From Sambucus nigra (taxonomy: Eukaryota; Streptophyta; Magnoliopsida; Dipsacales; Adoxaceae): DNA of 64,000 bases. The translations under genes and the position numbers were made by a program. The stretch is taken from positions 967,001 to 1,031,000 of the forward strand of contig CASBWL010000414.1 of the NCBI GenBank assembly GCA_949130495.1, in the 5' to 3' direction. Every line of letters starts with the position of its first letter. Position 1 is the stretch's first letter. The notes below the pieces were generated by a model. The model was given only the letters and a program-made list of their open reading frames with translations. It had not been told where the DNA came from and searched no databases. Shown here one piece after another: positions 46,701-58,740 of this stretch.

Positions 46701-47930
46701 TATAGTATGAGCTTGGAAGTATGCCTCATCCTTCTACTTGCTTCGATCATCGCTAGTGCTAACTTTTACAGCCTTGGATATCTGATCTCTGCTCCTCGGA
46801 AGGCCTTACTAGTGTAATAGATGGATTTTCGCACTCCATCCTCCATTCTTATCAACGCCGAGTTAACTGCGTTCTCTCAAACTGCTAGATATAAGTATAA
46901 TTTCTCTCCCATCACTGGCCTGGACAACAATGGAGGTGTTCCCTAGTATTTTTTCAATTCTTGAAAGGCCTTCTCTCATTCATCATTCCACTCAAAAGTC
47001 TTTCGAAATGTTTTGAAGAATGGGAGACATCTATCAGTTGCTCTTGACAGAAACCTATTAAGTGCTGCAACTCGCCCTGTGAGACTTTGCACTTCCTTTT
47101 TCATCGTCGGAGATCGTAGATCCAATAGAGCCTTGATCTTTTACGGATTCGCCTCAATTCCTCGTTCATTAACAATATATTCGAGAAACATGCCTTCTCG
47201 TACTCCGAATATGCATTTGGTTGGATTCAACTTCATTTGATATTCCTCTAGTTGATCAAAGGTCTGGCCTAAGTCAAGTAGATGATCAACATCTTTTTTG
47301 CTCTTCGTTAGCATATCGTCAACATAAACCTCCATGTTATGACCGATTTGCTCTGCAAATACCTTGTTCATCAACCGCTGAAATGTAGCACCTGCATTTT
47401 TAAGTCCAAAAGGCATAACATTATAACAATAAGTTCCCCCCGGGGTAATAAAAGAGGTACTCTCCCTATCTCCAGGCTTCATTTTAATCTAGTTATAACC
47501 AGAATAATCATCCATGAAACTTAATAGTTCGTGCCCCGAGGTAGAATTCACCAGTTGATCAATTCGGGGAAAAGGAAAATGATCCTTCGGGCATGCCCTG
47601 TTCAGGTCGGTCTAGTCTACACACATCCTCCACTTGTTATTTTTCTTCTTTACCATCACCACATTTGTTAGCCAGTCATGATATTTGACAACCTCAATGA
47701 ACGAGTCTTTTTGTATCTTCTCTACTTCTTCCTGTATAGCTTAATTTTTCTTAGCACTGAGCACTCTTCTTCGCTGCTTTACTGGATTGATTTCCTTATT
47801 CACATTGAGCTCGTGACATAAGAAATTCGGATCTATTCCTGTTATGTCTTCATGACTCCACGTAAAAGTTTTCTTTCTTCGCCTTAGAAATGAAATCCAT
47901 TCTTGTTTTATTGATTCATCCAAGGATACG
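46701..47930 (-). pseudogene. Tat-2 reverse transcriptase (RT) domain
   Basis: Minus strand. RRKKTFTWSHEDITGIDPNF and NPVKQRRRVLSAKKN open the domain. Degraded fingers follow (MVKKKN, WRMCVD type, with stops). The palm holds STSFITPGGTYCYNVMPFGL, KNAGATFQRLMNKVFAEQIG and MEVYVDDMLTKSKKDVDHLL, with the YVDD catalytic motif intact, then NPTKCIFGVREGMFLEYIVN and ERGIEANP. Frameshifts and stops occur around 47490-47750 and 46750-47140. Confidence 0.92.
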
Positions 47931-48115
47931 CCAATTTGAGTTGTTCGTTCTGGATGCTCGTCGTCCAGAATGACATTCTCAGTATCCTACATGACCTGTC
48001 CTTTCACGAGTTGGGACTCGTCTCTAGGGTCTAATGTTTCCAGCTCCATATCTTCTATTTGGTCGGTAGTAGTCTTCTTTCTAGATTCTTCATGTTCCTC
48101 CTGCTCGGTAGATGA

Positions 48116-48540
48116 TTAGTAGCATTCCCGATCTACTTTCTGGTCGCCCTTTACCACTCCTACTCCAAAATGGGTTTGGAATTTTAAACACTGATGTACA
48201 GTAGATGGTACTGCTTTAAATCTTTTTAATCCTACCCTTACCATGATGATGTTGTAAGCTGATTGGACATTTTTATCCATTACGAAGAAGCGTACTCTTT
48301 TCGTTCGACAAGCAGGCCATGTACCAATAAGCATATCCAACTTGATCGTCCCAAGTGGAAAAACCTTTTCGCCAGTCAAACTAAGGAGGGGTCTATGGTA
48401 TGGCTCCAACTAGGATAATTTCAAATTCAAACTATCAAAGCATGGATAGAACATGATATCTGTCGAGCTACCATTGTCCACCAGTACTCACGAAATCACC
48501 ACTTCCTTTATTCTCATCTTGATCACCAATGGGTTATCAT
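48116..48540 (-). pseudogene. Tat-2 aspartic protease (PR) region
   Basis: Minus strand. VLVDNGSSTDIMFYPCFDSL keeps the catalytic D-N-G-S-S typical of the lineage, with stops just before it and after it (LKLS stop LEPYHRP). The rest reads PLLSLTGEKVFPLGTIKLDM, FFVMDKNVQSAYNIIMVRVG and VPSTVHQCLKFQTHFGVGVV. The product would cleave Gag-Pol. Confidence 0.87.
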
Positions 48541-50475
48541 GAGGATATAGTACGCCGACCAAATCATTCTTAGAGAAACCAATGACCAGTTTGTCCTTAT
48601 TCACCTTCCTCGGGCGATCATCTTCAGCCAGATTTATTCACTGAATGTACGAGCAAGCTTGAGCCTCATTGAGGTAAGATTTTCTCCCAGTAGTCATATC
48701 TCTGCCTCCTGCATCTCCACATGTAATTACATTACATTCAAATGATCCAAAATGGATAGAGAATACCTCACGTTCTGGGTTTTTTGGTCTTTTGGGGAGA
48801 TCAGGGTCATCTTGGTCATCATCCGTGTCTTCTTTACGACTTCTCTTCTTATCTTCTTTTGTTTGACGAGGAGATCTAGACCTCTGCCTTGCTCGGTCGT
48901 TGTTCTTTCCACCATTTCGACGATCAACATACTTGGTCAGCTTTCCTCGTCTGATGAGTGCTTCAATTCCATTCTGCAGAGCTATGCAGTTCTTGGTCGT
49001 GTGACCATGATCTTTATGGAACTCGCAATATTTGGACTTGTTCCTTTTGTCAGGATCTGCCTTTATTTTCTCTGGCCAGTTCAGCTCCTCACTTTCTTGA
49101 TCTGATCCAGAATGTCGTTTATATCTACTTTCAGAGAAGTATAATTTCCAAATCTCTTCAATTGTTCCAATGCTTGCTTCGCTTTTGACTGCCTGTTACC
49201 ACCATTGTTCTTTTGCTACTTATTCTCAGGCTTATCAACCTCAACCTTGGTTTCTTTGGTGTCCATATTCTTCTTCGCAGCCATAGATTCCTCGGGGTTC
49301 ATAATCTTGGATTCTTTTGCCATTAGTTCTTCCATGGTTCTAGGCGGATCTTTGGCTAGAGTGTCGTACAATTTATCTGGGAACAATGCACTCATCAAAT
49401 CAGTAATTGTTGTCTTCTCCTCGTAATCAATGACCTCGAGCTTATCATTATTGAAACGAGTAATATAATCCCTGGTGCTCTCACCTGCCTTCTGTTTAAC
49501 ACTTATCAAATGTGCTACTCGTTTTACTGTCTTAGCTCCAAAACAAAAATTTCCAATAAAGAGTTCTGCTAGCTGAAGGAAAGTCGGAAATTTCCCCCGA
49601 TGAAGGTTATTGTACCACATCTGAGCAGATCTGGTAAGGGTTCCTGAAAATGCCCTGCATCGCATCTCGTCTGGAACATCATAGATATCAGCTGCTGCCT
49701 GGTATTGTTCTATATGGAGAATATGATCACTTTTTCCATCATATTTAGACGTCACCATAGGAGCTTTGAATTTTGATGGTGTAGGAAAGTCCACAATCTC
49801 TTTTATGAATGGTGTTCCTCGGACGAAAGTCCTTTGTAGAGGGTTTTTGGTTTTAACCATCTCCCCTAATATATCCTCCAACCTTTGAATTGAGCCTTTC
49901 CATGCATCATTTCCTTCCTCGATCCTATTGGTTCGAGCAACTGATCATGTTGAATTAGCCTCTTAGGATCTTTCATGACGAGCAACTGGTCGTGATTGGG
50001 CAAAGCCTTCCTTTAAATCAGATGGTCGTTGAGAGTTCCTCAACATAGTCCTAGGGGGACTTCTATTCCTCCTAGGACCTAACTGATCAAAAGGTGAGAC
50101 TCAACTCAATCTTTCAAGAGAACTTGTCCTTTTTGGAGATAGAGTGATATGTTGTTGAGTATCTATAGCTCGTACCGAGGAAGTCCATCCAGGCTGATAA
50201 GAAGGATCATTGGATCTCTAAGTACGATATGAATCGATGCGTCTGGACTGATATTCCTCTGGGAATAATGTTTGTCTTCATGAAGAGAGTAAATGAGTAT
50301 TTCTATGAATGCTTCGTTTCCCTTATTGGGCTGGCACTCCGCCTTTAACGGTTTGTATGAGTTGACATATAGTTTCTTGCATGGTCGTTTGCCCTTGGGA
50401 CAAATTAGCCATTATACCAGCTAGATCTTGAACATTTGGGGGAGTAGATGGAGGATTCAGAGGGATCCCAGCCAT
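48541..50475 (-). pseudogene. Tat-2 gag, broken
   Basis: The start chosen is ATG at 50475 (MAGIPLNPPSTPPNVQDLAG), 40 bp inside the PBS region. The capsid core is an open stretch of about 220 codons (49216-49881) with TFVRGTPFIKEIVDFPTPSK, DVPDEMRCRAFSGTLTRSAQ, GNFCFGAKTVKRVAHLISVK and GESTRDYITRFNNDKLEVID. Farther on, CEFHKDHGHTTKNC is a zinc-knuckle-like motif, followed by a highly basic region and LVIGFSKNDLVGVLYPHDNP leading into PR. Stops and frame changes separate N-terminus, core and C-terminus. Confidence 0.88.
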
Positions 50476-50514
50476 TGGAGATGAATTGTTTTGGTGAAAA
50501 ACGATAATTAAAAT

Positions 50515-50538
50515 CATTTCCCACAGACGACGTCAATC
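50515..50538 (-). other. Tat-2 primer-binding site
   Basis: On the minus strand GATTGACGTCGTCTGTGGGA directly follows the LTR end TACATCAACA. It is a mutated form of the lineage's TTTGGCGCCGTCTGTGGGAA. Confidence 0.75.
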
Positions 50539-51112
50539 TGTTGATGTAAAAAATTAGATTTGACCTAATTATTTTAATCACAGATAAAGAGAATAAAGAA
50601 ATAATAAGCAATAGATTTTTAAAGTGGTTCAGCCTTGTAAAAATGGCCTACGTCCACTGTTTTTGTTATTGCTGATTGTTTGTTTGGAATTCTCGAGGTA
50701 CGGTTTTTCTCAAGAAATTTCGGTCCCCCTCAATGAGGAGGTTACAATATATTTATAGCCTTTAGGGTGTTCAAATGAAAGGACAATGCGCTGTTACTTA
50801 ATAGACATGTACATCTATATGGTAATAAATGAGCATTTAATGCGCAGTCGTCTCCTTCATTATCCTGATTAGAATGATATGTTGCTCGGACCGCTTAAGC
50901 TGCTCGGACCCCCTAAGTAGCTCGACACGATCGAGCTGCTCGGAGCCCCTGAGTTCCTCGCGGCCTCTTAGTTGCTGGTGGTCTTGAGTTCCTCGTGGCT
51001 TCTTAGTTGCTCGGTGGTCTTGAGTTCCTTAATAAAAACATAATCGCCACACTGGCAGGCACGTGTCTATAAGTGAGTGGTCCATGTCAGCAGACTAAAT
51101 TTGGTATCAACA
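50539..51112 (-). repeat. Tat-2 5' LTR (right), 574 bp
   Basis: TGTTGATGTAAAAAATTAGA ... GGTATCAACA, matching 38956-39584 apart from one fewer 36-bp repeat, a short deletion and scattered substitutions. In element orientation this is the 5' LTR and so carries the promoter for gag-pol. Confidence 0.93.
50750..50758 (-). promoter_or_regulatory. Candidate TATA box in Tat-2 5' LTR
   Basis: CTATAAATA on the minus strand, kept at the equivalent position in the left LTR (about 39168-39176). It fits the plant TATA consensus and would drive gag-pol. Confidence 0.55.
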
Positions 51113-53238
51113 CCAACGATTCTCTTTTTTTCTCCAATGTTAAATCCAAAACCTAAATCCTTTATTCCTTCCTTCATTATCCTTAACCAACAACACAACC
51201 AAAACATCTCTCCACCATAACAAACTCGTATGACCAACTTAAATCATATAAACAACAAAATCCAAGGGTAAAACATCAATATTTATCAAAACCTACTATT
51301 TATCCTAATTTTCAAACCACACAACTATCATAACAAATTATTCACATCAAATCATATAGTAAGAATTAAGAAACTTGCCTTAAGCTGAAATCTCAAATAC
51401 CTTTCCGGTAGAAGCAAGATCAAACCCCAATTTTTATTTTCTTCTTCTTTCTCTTCTTTTCCCCAAATTCTGTCTCTCTCTCTTTCTCTTTAGGTTTAGG
51501 AAGCATACACTTGAGAAATAAAAGGGGTTGTAAGACTCAATCGTGAGTTTAGTATAAATTTCATTCTTTAAATGCTAATAGACCTTTAAAATAACTCGTA
51601 ACTACATAATTAAGTCATAACGTGTTAAAAGTGCCCGAAACCCGAAAATACAATTTGACACTTATTTTGACTATCTCGACTATTCCGGGACTAACCGTGA
51701 CCTCTAAATTGGCATTCAGAATAATCTAAATCATTTCAAGTTCCAACTTCATTTAAACCATAAATTTCGTTTAAAGCACAACGAAACCATGAATCGTAAC
51801 ATAATGTTATTTACATTCACATAACAGTAAATATACAAAAATCTAGTGAATATTATCTTTACTCACTTATATATTATTCACTCCATCCTCTAATATTTTA
51901 TATAATTACCTCTCATGGAAAATTAATATAAAATCAGTTATTTAAAAGTAAGGGTTATTACAGTACTACCCAAATATTTTCACCCGGTAGTCAAGTCCAG
52001 CATAGTAAGAGAGTTTCCATAGGCCGAATCAATAATTTATGAATTCGAATCAGATGTATGTATCGAGAGATATACACGTATAACAAACGGCGGAATCATC
52101 GATATCAGATGAATTTGAGAATAAAATCATCTCAAAAAATAGATATAGTTTGATTAATATCATATAATCAAAATACGCAAGTAATCTCATAGAGTGCTCA
52201 CCTAGATCGAAAACATGAACTTACAGATACAGAGTCTTGGATTGCTCGTTAATCTTGAGACGAAACTTCTTCTTAAATTTCTTCACACTTTCTCTCACTA
52301 TATATTTTTTATATTTGTAATGAATTTCGTGTAAGAACTTATCGTAAGGCTTCTATTTATACTTTCCTAAGGTTTTTAGGGTGTTGACATGTGTCTCAAT
52401 GACTGAGCATTTATTTTGGTGAGTCTGCGGTAGCGAGTCGCGTAATGGAGCCGTCTTGCAACCTTAATTCAACGAATGATGACACGTGTTTTAACATTCT
52501 CTAATTCCATGACGTGTTGTGTCCCTTACTTTAAAGTTGACATGTGTACGGTGGAGGTGGGTATAAGGGTCATTTTACACATTAAAGGGTATTTTAGTAA
52601 TTTTAGACCATACACTTTCAATATTTCTTAGAGGTCCTTGAAAATATTTTATTGACATAATGGTAATTTATATATTTTTAGTTTAGTGCCTGAAACTTTC
52701 TTTATTTAAATTCAAGTCCTTAAAGTTTCATAAATTTATATTTTCTTCCCCATAACTTATCATTTAGCTTAGGATATGCCATAAGACTTTGATTTAATAA
52801 ATTTTGATGAATAAGGAGGTTATTTCAAAGTGTTTAAGTCATCCAAATCATCCTCCCCTTCGAATTAATCAAAATATAACACATGGTGTTGTAATAAGAC
52901 AAAATACGACTTAAAGGATGCACATATTTGCCCTTATTTCGTAATTTCGGTATAACATCTTGCTCGGACCTCTGTTTAACACACCGTATGTTGTAAACCT
53001 AATTCATATATCTACAACTTTTTAGTTTTTACCTCAAGTAAATTGTTATATTATAATGGTCAAAACTAGTCTCTAATATGAACATTCCTATCGAAACATT
53101 AAAATTTTATGTTTAACTAATTTGATATTTCATGATTTATGAATGGAGGAATAGAATAAATTAACATTATCCATATCACATATGAAATAATACAACATTT
53201 AAAACTAAATATGAACATATAAAAATGGGGTCGTTACA

Positions 53239-53989
53239 ACCAGCGAGGGCAGTGACGGGAGCCGATAAGAGAGAGTCTCATTTGGATCCATAGGCATCAC
53301 AGTCGCAAAGACCATAAGGGACAATTACAGTAGCAAAGGTGGTCGCTATTGTGGCATAGGAAGTTAACGCCTCTATAATTGCCATGGATCTTCACTTCCC
53401 TCAGGCACAACAGCCACCGCAGCTAGTGGCACTGGTAGTTCAGCCCCACCTTAATCATATCAGAGTGGCAGAGAGTCATTTAGGCATTTTTAAAGGGCCA
53501 CTCACCAGAGTTTTAGGGGAGTTATAATATGATCATAGTGTGATAGTGGAAGAAAGATATTCACTACGACCTATGCATGGTTGATTGCAGTGAAGTGCAA
53601 AAGCAAATGTTGTCCACTTTCAGACTTGTCGAGACAACTTTATAGCTATGGGAGTCAGTTACCACTATCAAGGAGAGGAATACAATGCCCATTGTCGAGT
53701 TCCAAGTGTGGTTTGATATCAAGTACTTCCCACTAGCCGTTGAGACAAAGATGCAAAAGAAGTTCAATGAGGTAGTTCATGGGTACTGTTATGTGGTTTA
53801 GTACGAGTAGGAGTTCATGCGTTTGGATAATTTTATGACAAATAAGGTGAATAGTGAATAAAAGAAGAAGCTGAGATTTATCGATGGGTTGTCTTGGAGG
53901 ATCAGGCAACACTTAATTCGAAATCCCAAATTGAGGATGTATACTGATGTCGCTATCACAAACTTTTTCATTATCAAGATCATCGCTGT
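53239..53989 (+). pseudogene. Outer chromovirus gag, middle piece
   Basis: Continues the gag begun at 36387 after the ACCAG duplication (53239-53243). The N-terminal low-complexity part (ARAVTGADKRESH ...) is full of stops. Near the right end the conserved gag core is clear: EFMRLDNFMTNKVNSE, a stop, then KKKLRFIDGLSWRIRQHLIR, NPKLRMYTDVAI. It is cut at 53989 by the copia 5' LTR and resumes at 62782. Confidence 0.85.
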
Positions 53990-54958
53990 TGTAAGGACAT
54001 GATTTTATAAATGTCTAGGGTAGAATCTAGGAATTTTCTATTTGTCCTATATCACAATATATATGTATGATACCGTTACATTCTGCACGCCAACACGATC
54101 ATTCTCAATGACATTGATCTGAATCCATGCATCCACAATCTTCACACGTGCATCATGCTACATGTGACGTCCTACTCAACCGTTCCCACTACTCCACTTC
54201 GCGTTATTGGAAAAATGGTTTATTGGCGATTTTCATATTTGCATAAATATTTGGGAATGTTTTAAAAAATATTTTTCAAAGTCTCGTTTATTTTTAACAT
54301 AAAAGAAAAAAAAATTCTAAGTGTAGAAGCGGACTTTTTTAGTGGTCGAACTCGTTCGAACAACACCGCTCTGTCGTTCAAATGACATGAGCATGTCATG
54401 CAATCTAGTTCGAGCAACGACACCTACTTAATTTTCATATAAATATCTATAGCCATTCTGCACGTTTTTCGAAGTCTTTTTTGTACACCTTTCTGTGCTT
54501 TACAACCCAGAAAATAGACTTCAAGTTTTTAAGGTTTCATGCCTTTTTGATTCACAAAACCATTCCTAAATATGTATGTGAATCTTTAAACATTCAAATG
54601 GCCATTTTTACTCATCTGGAGTAACTTGTGGAGAAGCCGACTCTTTTCCATTGCTGCCCATCTGGAGTTCTTGTGAGAGATTCCACTCGACGACATCGGA
54701 ACCAACACATGCAGGTATTTCGTAGGTTAATCATGTTTACAGTATAATCCATGTAAGCCGTTCTTTACAAATTATAGTGAAAATAAAAAAGGTTTTGCCC
54801 CTTTGAGGGATTTTTCCTCATTTGTGTGTTTGTTTGTGATTGAATGCTCTTACATGATCATATTGTCTTCAATCACACCTAGATGCATGTTTTAGGATTT
54901 AATTAAAAAACTATGTTCAATTAAATAATATCTTTATTTGAAAAAAAGCACACTCTCA
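53990..54958 (+). repeat. Copia 5' LTR
   Basis: Homologous to 61772-62781 throughout. Contains GAGCATGTCA(T/C)GC, TTCGA-rich short motifs and the run TTTGTGTGTTTGTTTGTGATTG near the end. Confidence 0.92.
54438..54446 (+). promoter_or_regulatory. Candidate TATA box in copia 5' LTR
   Basis: TATAAATAT, conserved in the 3' LTR at about 62262-62270 (ATTTTCATATAAATATCT in both). It is the likely LTR promoter core. Confidence 0.6.
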
Positions 54959-54960
54959 AA

Positions 54961-54974
54961 TTGGTATCAGAGCC
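54961..54974 (+). other. Copia primer-binding site
   Basis: TTGGTATCAGAGCC, complementary to the 3' end region of plant initiator tRNA-Met, in the standard place after the 5' LTR. Confidence 0.92.
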
Positions 54975-55067
54975 AATTACACAATTATATCGCGTAATTT
55001 TTCGCAAATTTTTTCTAAAGATATCAATTTTCTGAAAAATTAATTTTTGAAAAAGGGCGTGTTCAAA

Positions 55068-56404
55068 ATGGAGAAATTATATAATAAAATGCTAGTTTTT
55101 AATGGAACAAATTATGCTTACTAGAAAGCCCGTATAAAATATTCTCTAAAATACATAGATGAGAGAGTTTGGATTTTGGTTGAAAGAGGTTGGACACCTC
55201 CCTCCATCACTATTGACCACGTGACATATTTAAAATCGGTGACTGCATGGACTAAAGAATAATTTAAATGGTCAGCTTTTAATTCTAAGTGTTTGGGTTT
55301 CATTTCTGGATCCATCACTCCTAATGAGTTCCGATGGATAGTGACGTGTACCACGTCAAAAGAGGCATGGGATGTGTTACGGCTTACCCCTGAAGGAACT
55401 AATGCTGTGAAAGAATAAAAATTGTAAAACTTAACAACTCAATTTGAAACTATCACCATGCTTAAGTCTGAATATTTTGATGAATTCTATGCTAGATTAT
55501 CTGATATTCTAAACACTAGCTTGAATCTTGGTGAACCCATTCTTAATGTTAGAGTTGTTAAAAATATTCTAAGATCACCACCTAAGTGTTTTATCCATAA
55601 AGTCAATGTGCTAAATTCTTTGGGTAATTTAAACACGCTTAAATTAGAGGAATTGGTTGGAGACTTGCAAACCTTTGAAATTGACATGTTTCCTAAGTCT
55701 GTTGAACTAAAAGATAAGGGAATTGCACTTAATGCCCAGGATAGGAAGAGTGAAGGGTCAACAAGAAAGAGAGTAGATTCATCTAGAAAAAGGGAGATGG
55801 AAATGTCAGATTTTGAGTGTGACCTGGATTTAGATGATTTGGCCTTGTTTGCAAAAAAAATCAAGAAAATTCTCAAATTCAAGAAAAATGAAAAAGATTT
55901 TAAAGACCCTCCTAAGAAAGAGGGTGAGAAATGTTATGAGTGTGATGGTAAGGGTTATAGAGCTTTTGAGTGTGTTACTAGGACGAACAAATTTGCAAAA
56001 GAAAAAGGCACAGTTGTCCTTAATGCTACCCTTACTGACGACAGTGACGTCTAGTTAGTGGACTCTGGAGATGAGTCACCGCATGAGTGTAACTTCACTG
56101 CATTCATGGCGAGTCATGTGAGTACCTCTAGTGATCATCCCGATGATGGGGATGCTACCTCTTAGGGACACCTCGATAGTGAGAACTAAGTGAGTGAGGG
56201 GGATGATGTTACAAGTGAGAGCGAGGGTAATCTTCAACGCACCTACGCGGAGTTATATACTGAGTTATTTAAAACCAAAAAGTGTAACAAAGCAATAGTT
56301 CTTAGGATCATCTCTTTAGAAGAAGATTTAGGAGAAGAGAGAGAGAGAGAGTCCTCCACCTGCACTACCTTGAGAGAGAGAGAGATAGAGAGAGAGAGAG
56401 ATAG

Positions 56405-56445
<41 letters not shown>

Positions 56446-57150
56446 TAGTCTCCCTATGTTGAGAGTGAGAGAGTTTGTTTAGAGAAAGAGAGAGATTGTT
56501 TGGAGAGAGAGAGTTGTTTTGAGAAAGAGAAAGGGGACTTGACTAATCAAGTGGCTAGTCTTACGAGTGAGCTCCATTCCTCCATGGACATTCGAAAGAA
56601 ACTTGATGCCCTTGTAGTCAAACTTACTCATGATCTTGAGAGAGCATGGGAAGTCAAGGTTCAAATCGAGGATAGATCTGGAAAGATGGGAAAGATTCTC
56701 CTCGGTCCCGCTTTTGGTTTTGGTGATAGGCAGGGAATAGGTTTTGATGGTGCCTCCACGTCCCAAATAGCACCTGGACCAGCTCTTGAGTTTACTACAA
56801 CTCCATATGGCTATCGTAAAAAACCAAGAAGGAGAGTTCGACCAAGCAAAGCAAACCAAGGTCAGCCTAAGACTGTGTTATTTTCTACGTACTACAAAAT
56901 AAAGGGCCACCTGAGAGAGTATTGGTATAGTTTGGGTCGGACTTCACGTACAGATGCTCCACCACATCGTACTGATGATTTTACCAATTTGAGAGAGCGC
57001 ATTGAGTTTTTATCTTCCTCATCACAGAGTTTGATGGAGGAATTTTGACGGATGTCTTTGACGTCAGTGAATGCTTCCCGTATCCCGACTAAAACCAATA
57101 ACAATAAGGGTAAACAAAAGGTTACCACTTCTTGGGTACCTAATAATGAT
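55068..57150 (+). pseudogene. Copia gag, broken, with embedded microsatellite
   Basis: ATG at 55068 starts MEKLYNKMLVFNGTNYAY; the next codon, Trp in the family, is TAG. RIKYSLKYIDERVWILVERG and TSKEAWDVL follow (UBN2-type capsid). An open stretch at 55458-56054 covers FDEFYARLSDILNTSLNLGE and the zinc knuckle CYECDGKGYRAFEC, where the His of C-x2-C-x4-H-x4-C is Tyr. Downstream are FTAFMAS, an acidic stretch and a coiled region. A GA/GATA microsatellite at 56336-56455 then shifts the frame. The new frame encodes a second degraded finger (STYYKIKGHLREYWYSL), with cysteines lost, and a basic patch. Gag would form the particle; this one is dead. Confidence 0.88.
56336..56455. repeat. (GA)n/(GATA)n microsatellite within copia gag
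   Basis: Runs of GAGAGA, then about six GATA units at 56398-56423, then more GAGAGA. It encodes ERERER in one frame. The gag frame before and after it differs by one base. Confidence 0.95.
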
Positions 57151-58140
57151 GAAAAGGCCCCTGTTGTTCATGTCTCTCTCAAAGCACATAATACTTCATA
57201 GTGGTATTTCGATAGTGGGTGCTCCATACATATGCCGGGTGATGTCTTTTTTCTTACCTATTTAGAGGATTGTAAGGAAGGTAGAGTCTCTTTTGGAGAA
57301 GGGAGAAAGTCTAGCATCATAGGACGAGGTACAGTAGAGTTACCAAGATTTCCTAAGATAGAGAATGTTTTGTACGTCAAAGGTTTGAAAGCAAACCTTC
57401 TCAGTATTTTCCAGCTGTGTGATGCTGACTTTGGCGTAAAGTTTGACCTGAACGCGTGTAATGTCTAAAATAAAGCAAGTAATCTTTTAATGAAAGGGGT
57501 AAGGACAGAGGATAACAGCTATGGGACTGTGCCCAAATCCTCACTTGTCCGTAACAACGCCATGATCACTCGTATGGATCTTTGGAACCAATGTCTAGGT
57601 CACGTGAACTTTAGAGATTTGATGCAATTTGCTAAAAAGGACCTATTATGTGGCTTACCAACACTTGGAAAGCCAACTTCCACAGTTTGTGGACCCTGTC
57701 AGTTGGGAAAGAAAATCTGTATCCCCCACAGGAACTTGAATTCCATTACCACTTCACGAGTACTTGAGTTGATACACATGGATCTCATGGGTCCTACTCG
57801 TACATAGAGTTTGGGTGGTAAGAGATACATTATATTGATGGTTTATGATTTCTCCAGATATTCGATTGTAGGTTTTCTATGAGACAAATCTGATGCTGTT
57901 GAGTTTCTGAAGACCAAGCGTCGTGTCTTACAAAACCAACACAGTTTCACTATTAATAGAATGCGTAGTGACAACGACACTAAATTTATGGAGCAAAAAG
58001 TAGATCTTTACTGTGATAGCCTAGGAATCAAATATGTGTTTTCTTCTATGAAGACTCCTCAGCAAAATGGGATTATTGAGAGAAAGAACGGGATGATTCA
58101 GGAAATAGCTAAATCCTACTTCTAGGTCATAAAGCTTCTA
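57151..58140 (+). pseudogene. Copia protease, GAG-pre-integrase and integrase
   Basis: WYFDSGCSIHMPGD gives the catalytic D-S-G of the aspartic protease at 57211. Next comes the GAG-pre-integrase region LWNQCLGHVNFRDLMQFAKK, CGPCQLGKKI, with the copia H-C-C metal ligands. The integrase core has ELIHMDLMGPT (first Asp), a stop, then GGKRYIILMVYDFSRYSIVG, MRSDNDTKFM (second Asp) and TPQQNGIIERKNGMIQEIA (Glu), so the D-D-E residues survive. Stops at 57466, 57805 and 57880 break the frame. Confidence 0.9.
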
Positions 58141-58740
58141 GGAGATTTTAGGAAGAAGTAGTGTTTACTGCATTCCATACGGTGAATAGGGTTTACCTTC
58201 ATCCACACACACTTAAAATACCTTATGAATTATGGACTGAAAAGAAGCCCAACCTTGCATATTTTCGTGTCTTTAGGAGTAAATGATACATCCCATGGGA
58301 TAAGGAGAAATTAGGAAAGTTTAACTCCCGAAGAGACGAGGGAATATTGCAAGGATATTCGTCAAATAGTAGAGCGTACCAGGTTTTTAACCTGAAGAGC
58401 TCTAAAGTGATGGAGTTAATAAACGTTATTGTGCAAGATAATGAACCATCGACATCTATTGACTTCACCCATTTGAGTGAGGATGAAACACTCCTTTTTT
58501 ATGATCCCACTGTGTCTCCCAAATCCACGGTGGACCCTACTCCCGTTATAATGGACACACCTTTTTGGGTTCGTAAGATTCATGATCCTTCCGCTCTTGT
58601 TGGCGATCCCACTTTAGGGGTCAAGACTGGTGCTCATCTAGAGAATATTGTTAACCATGTTTGCTAAACATCTAAATTCTATCCCAAGAATCATAAAGAA
58701 GAACTCAAGGATGAACACTAGATATATTTTATACCGGATG
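58141..58740 (+). pseudogene. Copia integrase C-terminal and linker region
   Basis: After a frame change the text reads YELWTEKKPNLAYFRVFR (family: ELWKGRKPNISYFHPFGC) and RRDEGILQGYSSNSRAYQVF, the usual C-terminal integrase signature, then NVIVQDNEP-like sequence (INVIVQDNEPSTSIDFTHLS) and a variable linker to RT ending near 58667. Confidence 0.82.

Larger units (their letters stand above)
38956..51112 (-). mobile_element. Tat-2: second Tat-lineage LTR retrotransposon
   Basis: A minus-strand element of about 12.2 kb with LTRs of 629 and 574 bp, PBS-like GACGTCGTCTGTGGGAA (lineage form GGCGCCGTCTGTGGGAA), gag, PR, RT, RNase H, IN, a tandem array, two plus-strand antisense genes, and a polypurine tract. 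Catalytic motifs are better kept than in Tat-1: PR VDNGSS, RT YVDDML and all three RNase H carboxylates are present. Stops and frameshifts still break it. The flanking pentamers (CCCAG, CCAAC) are not identical, so the target duplication is eroded or the ends are off by a few bases. It inserted into the solo LTR. Confidence 0.92.
36412..53238 (-). mobile_element. Solo chromovirus-type LTR (about 4.7 kb) containing Tat-2
   Basis: The outer ends are TGTCACGACCCC at 36412 and GGGGTCGTTACA at 53238, near-perfect inverted termini (TG...CA), flanked by identical 5-bp duplications ACCAG (36407-36411 and 53239-53243). Read on the minus strand it starts TGTAACGACCCCATTTTT, as chromovirus LTRs do. After removing Tat-2 (38956-51112) the two halves total about 4.67 kb and hold no coding sequence, so it is a solo LTR left by recombination of a full element, or one very long LTR. 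It shares landmarks with 9950-13507. Confidence 0.9.
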
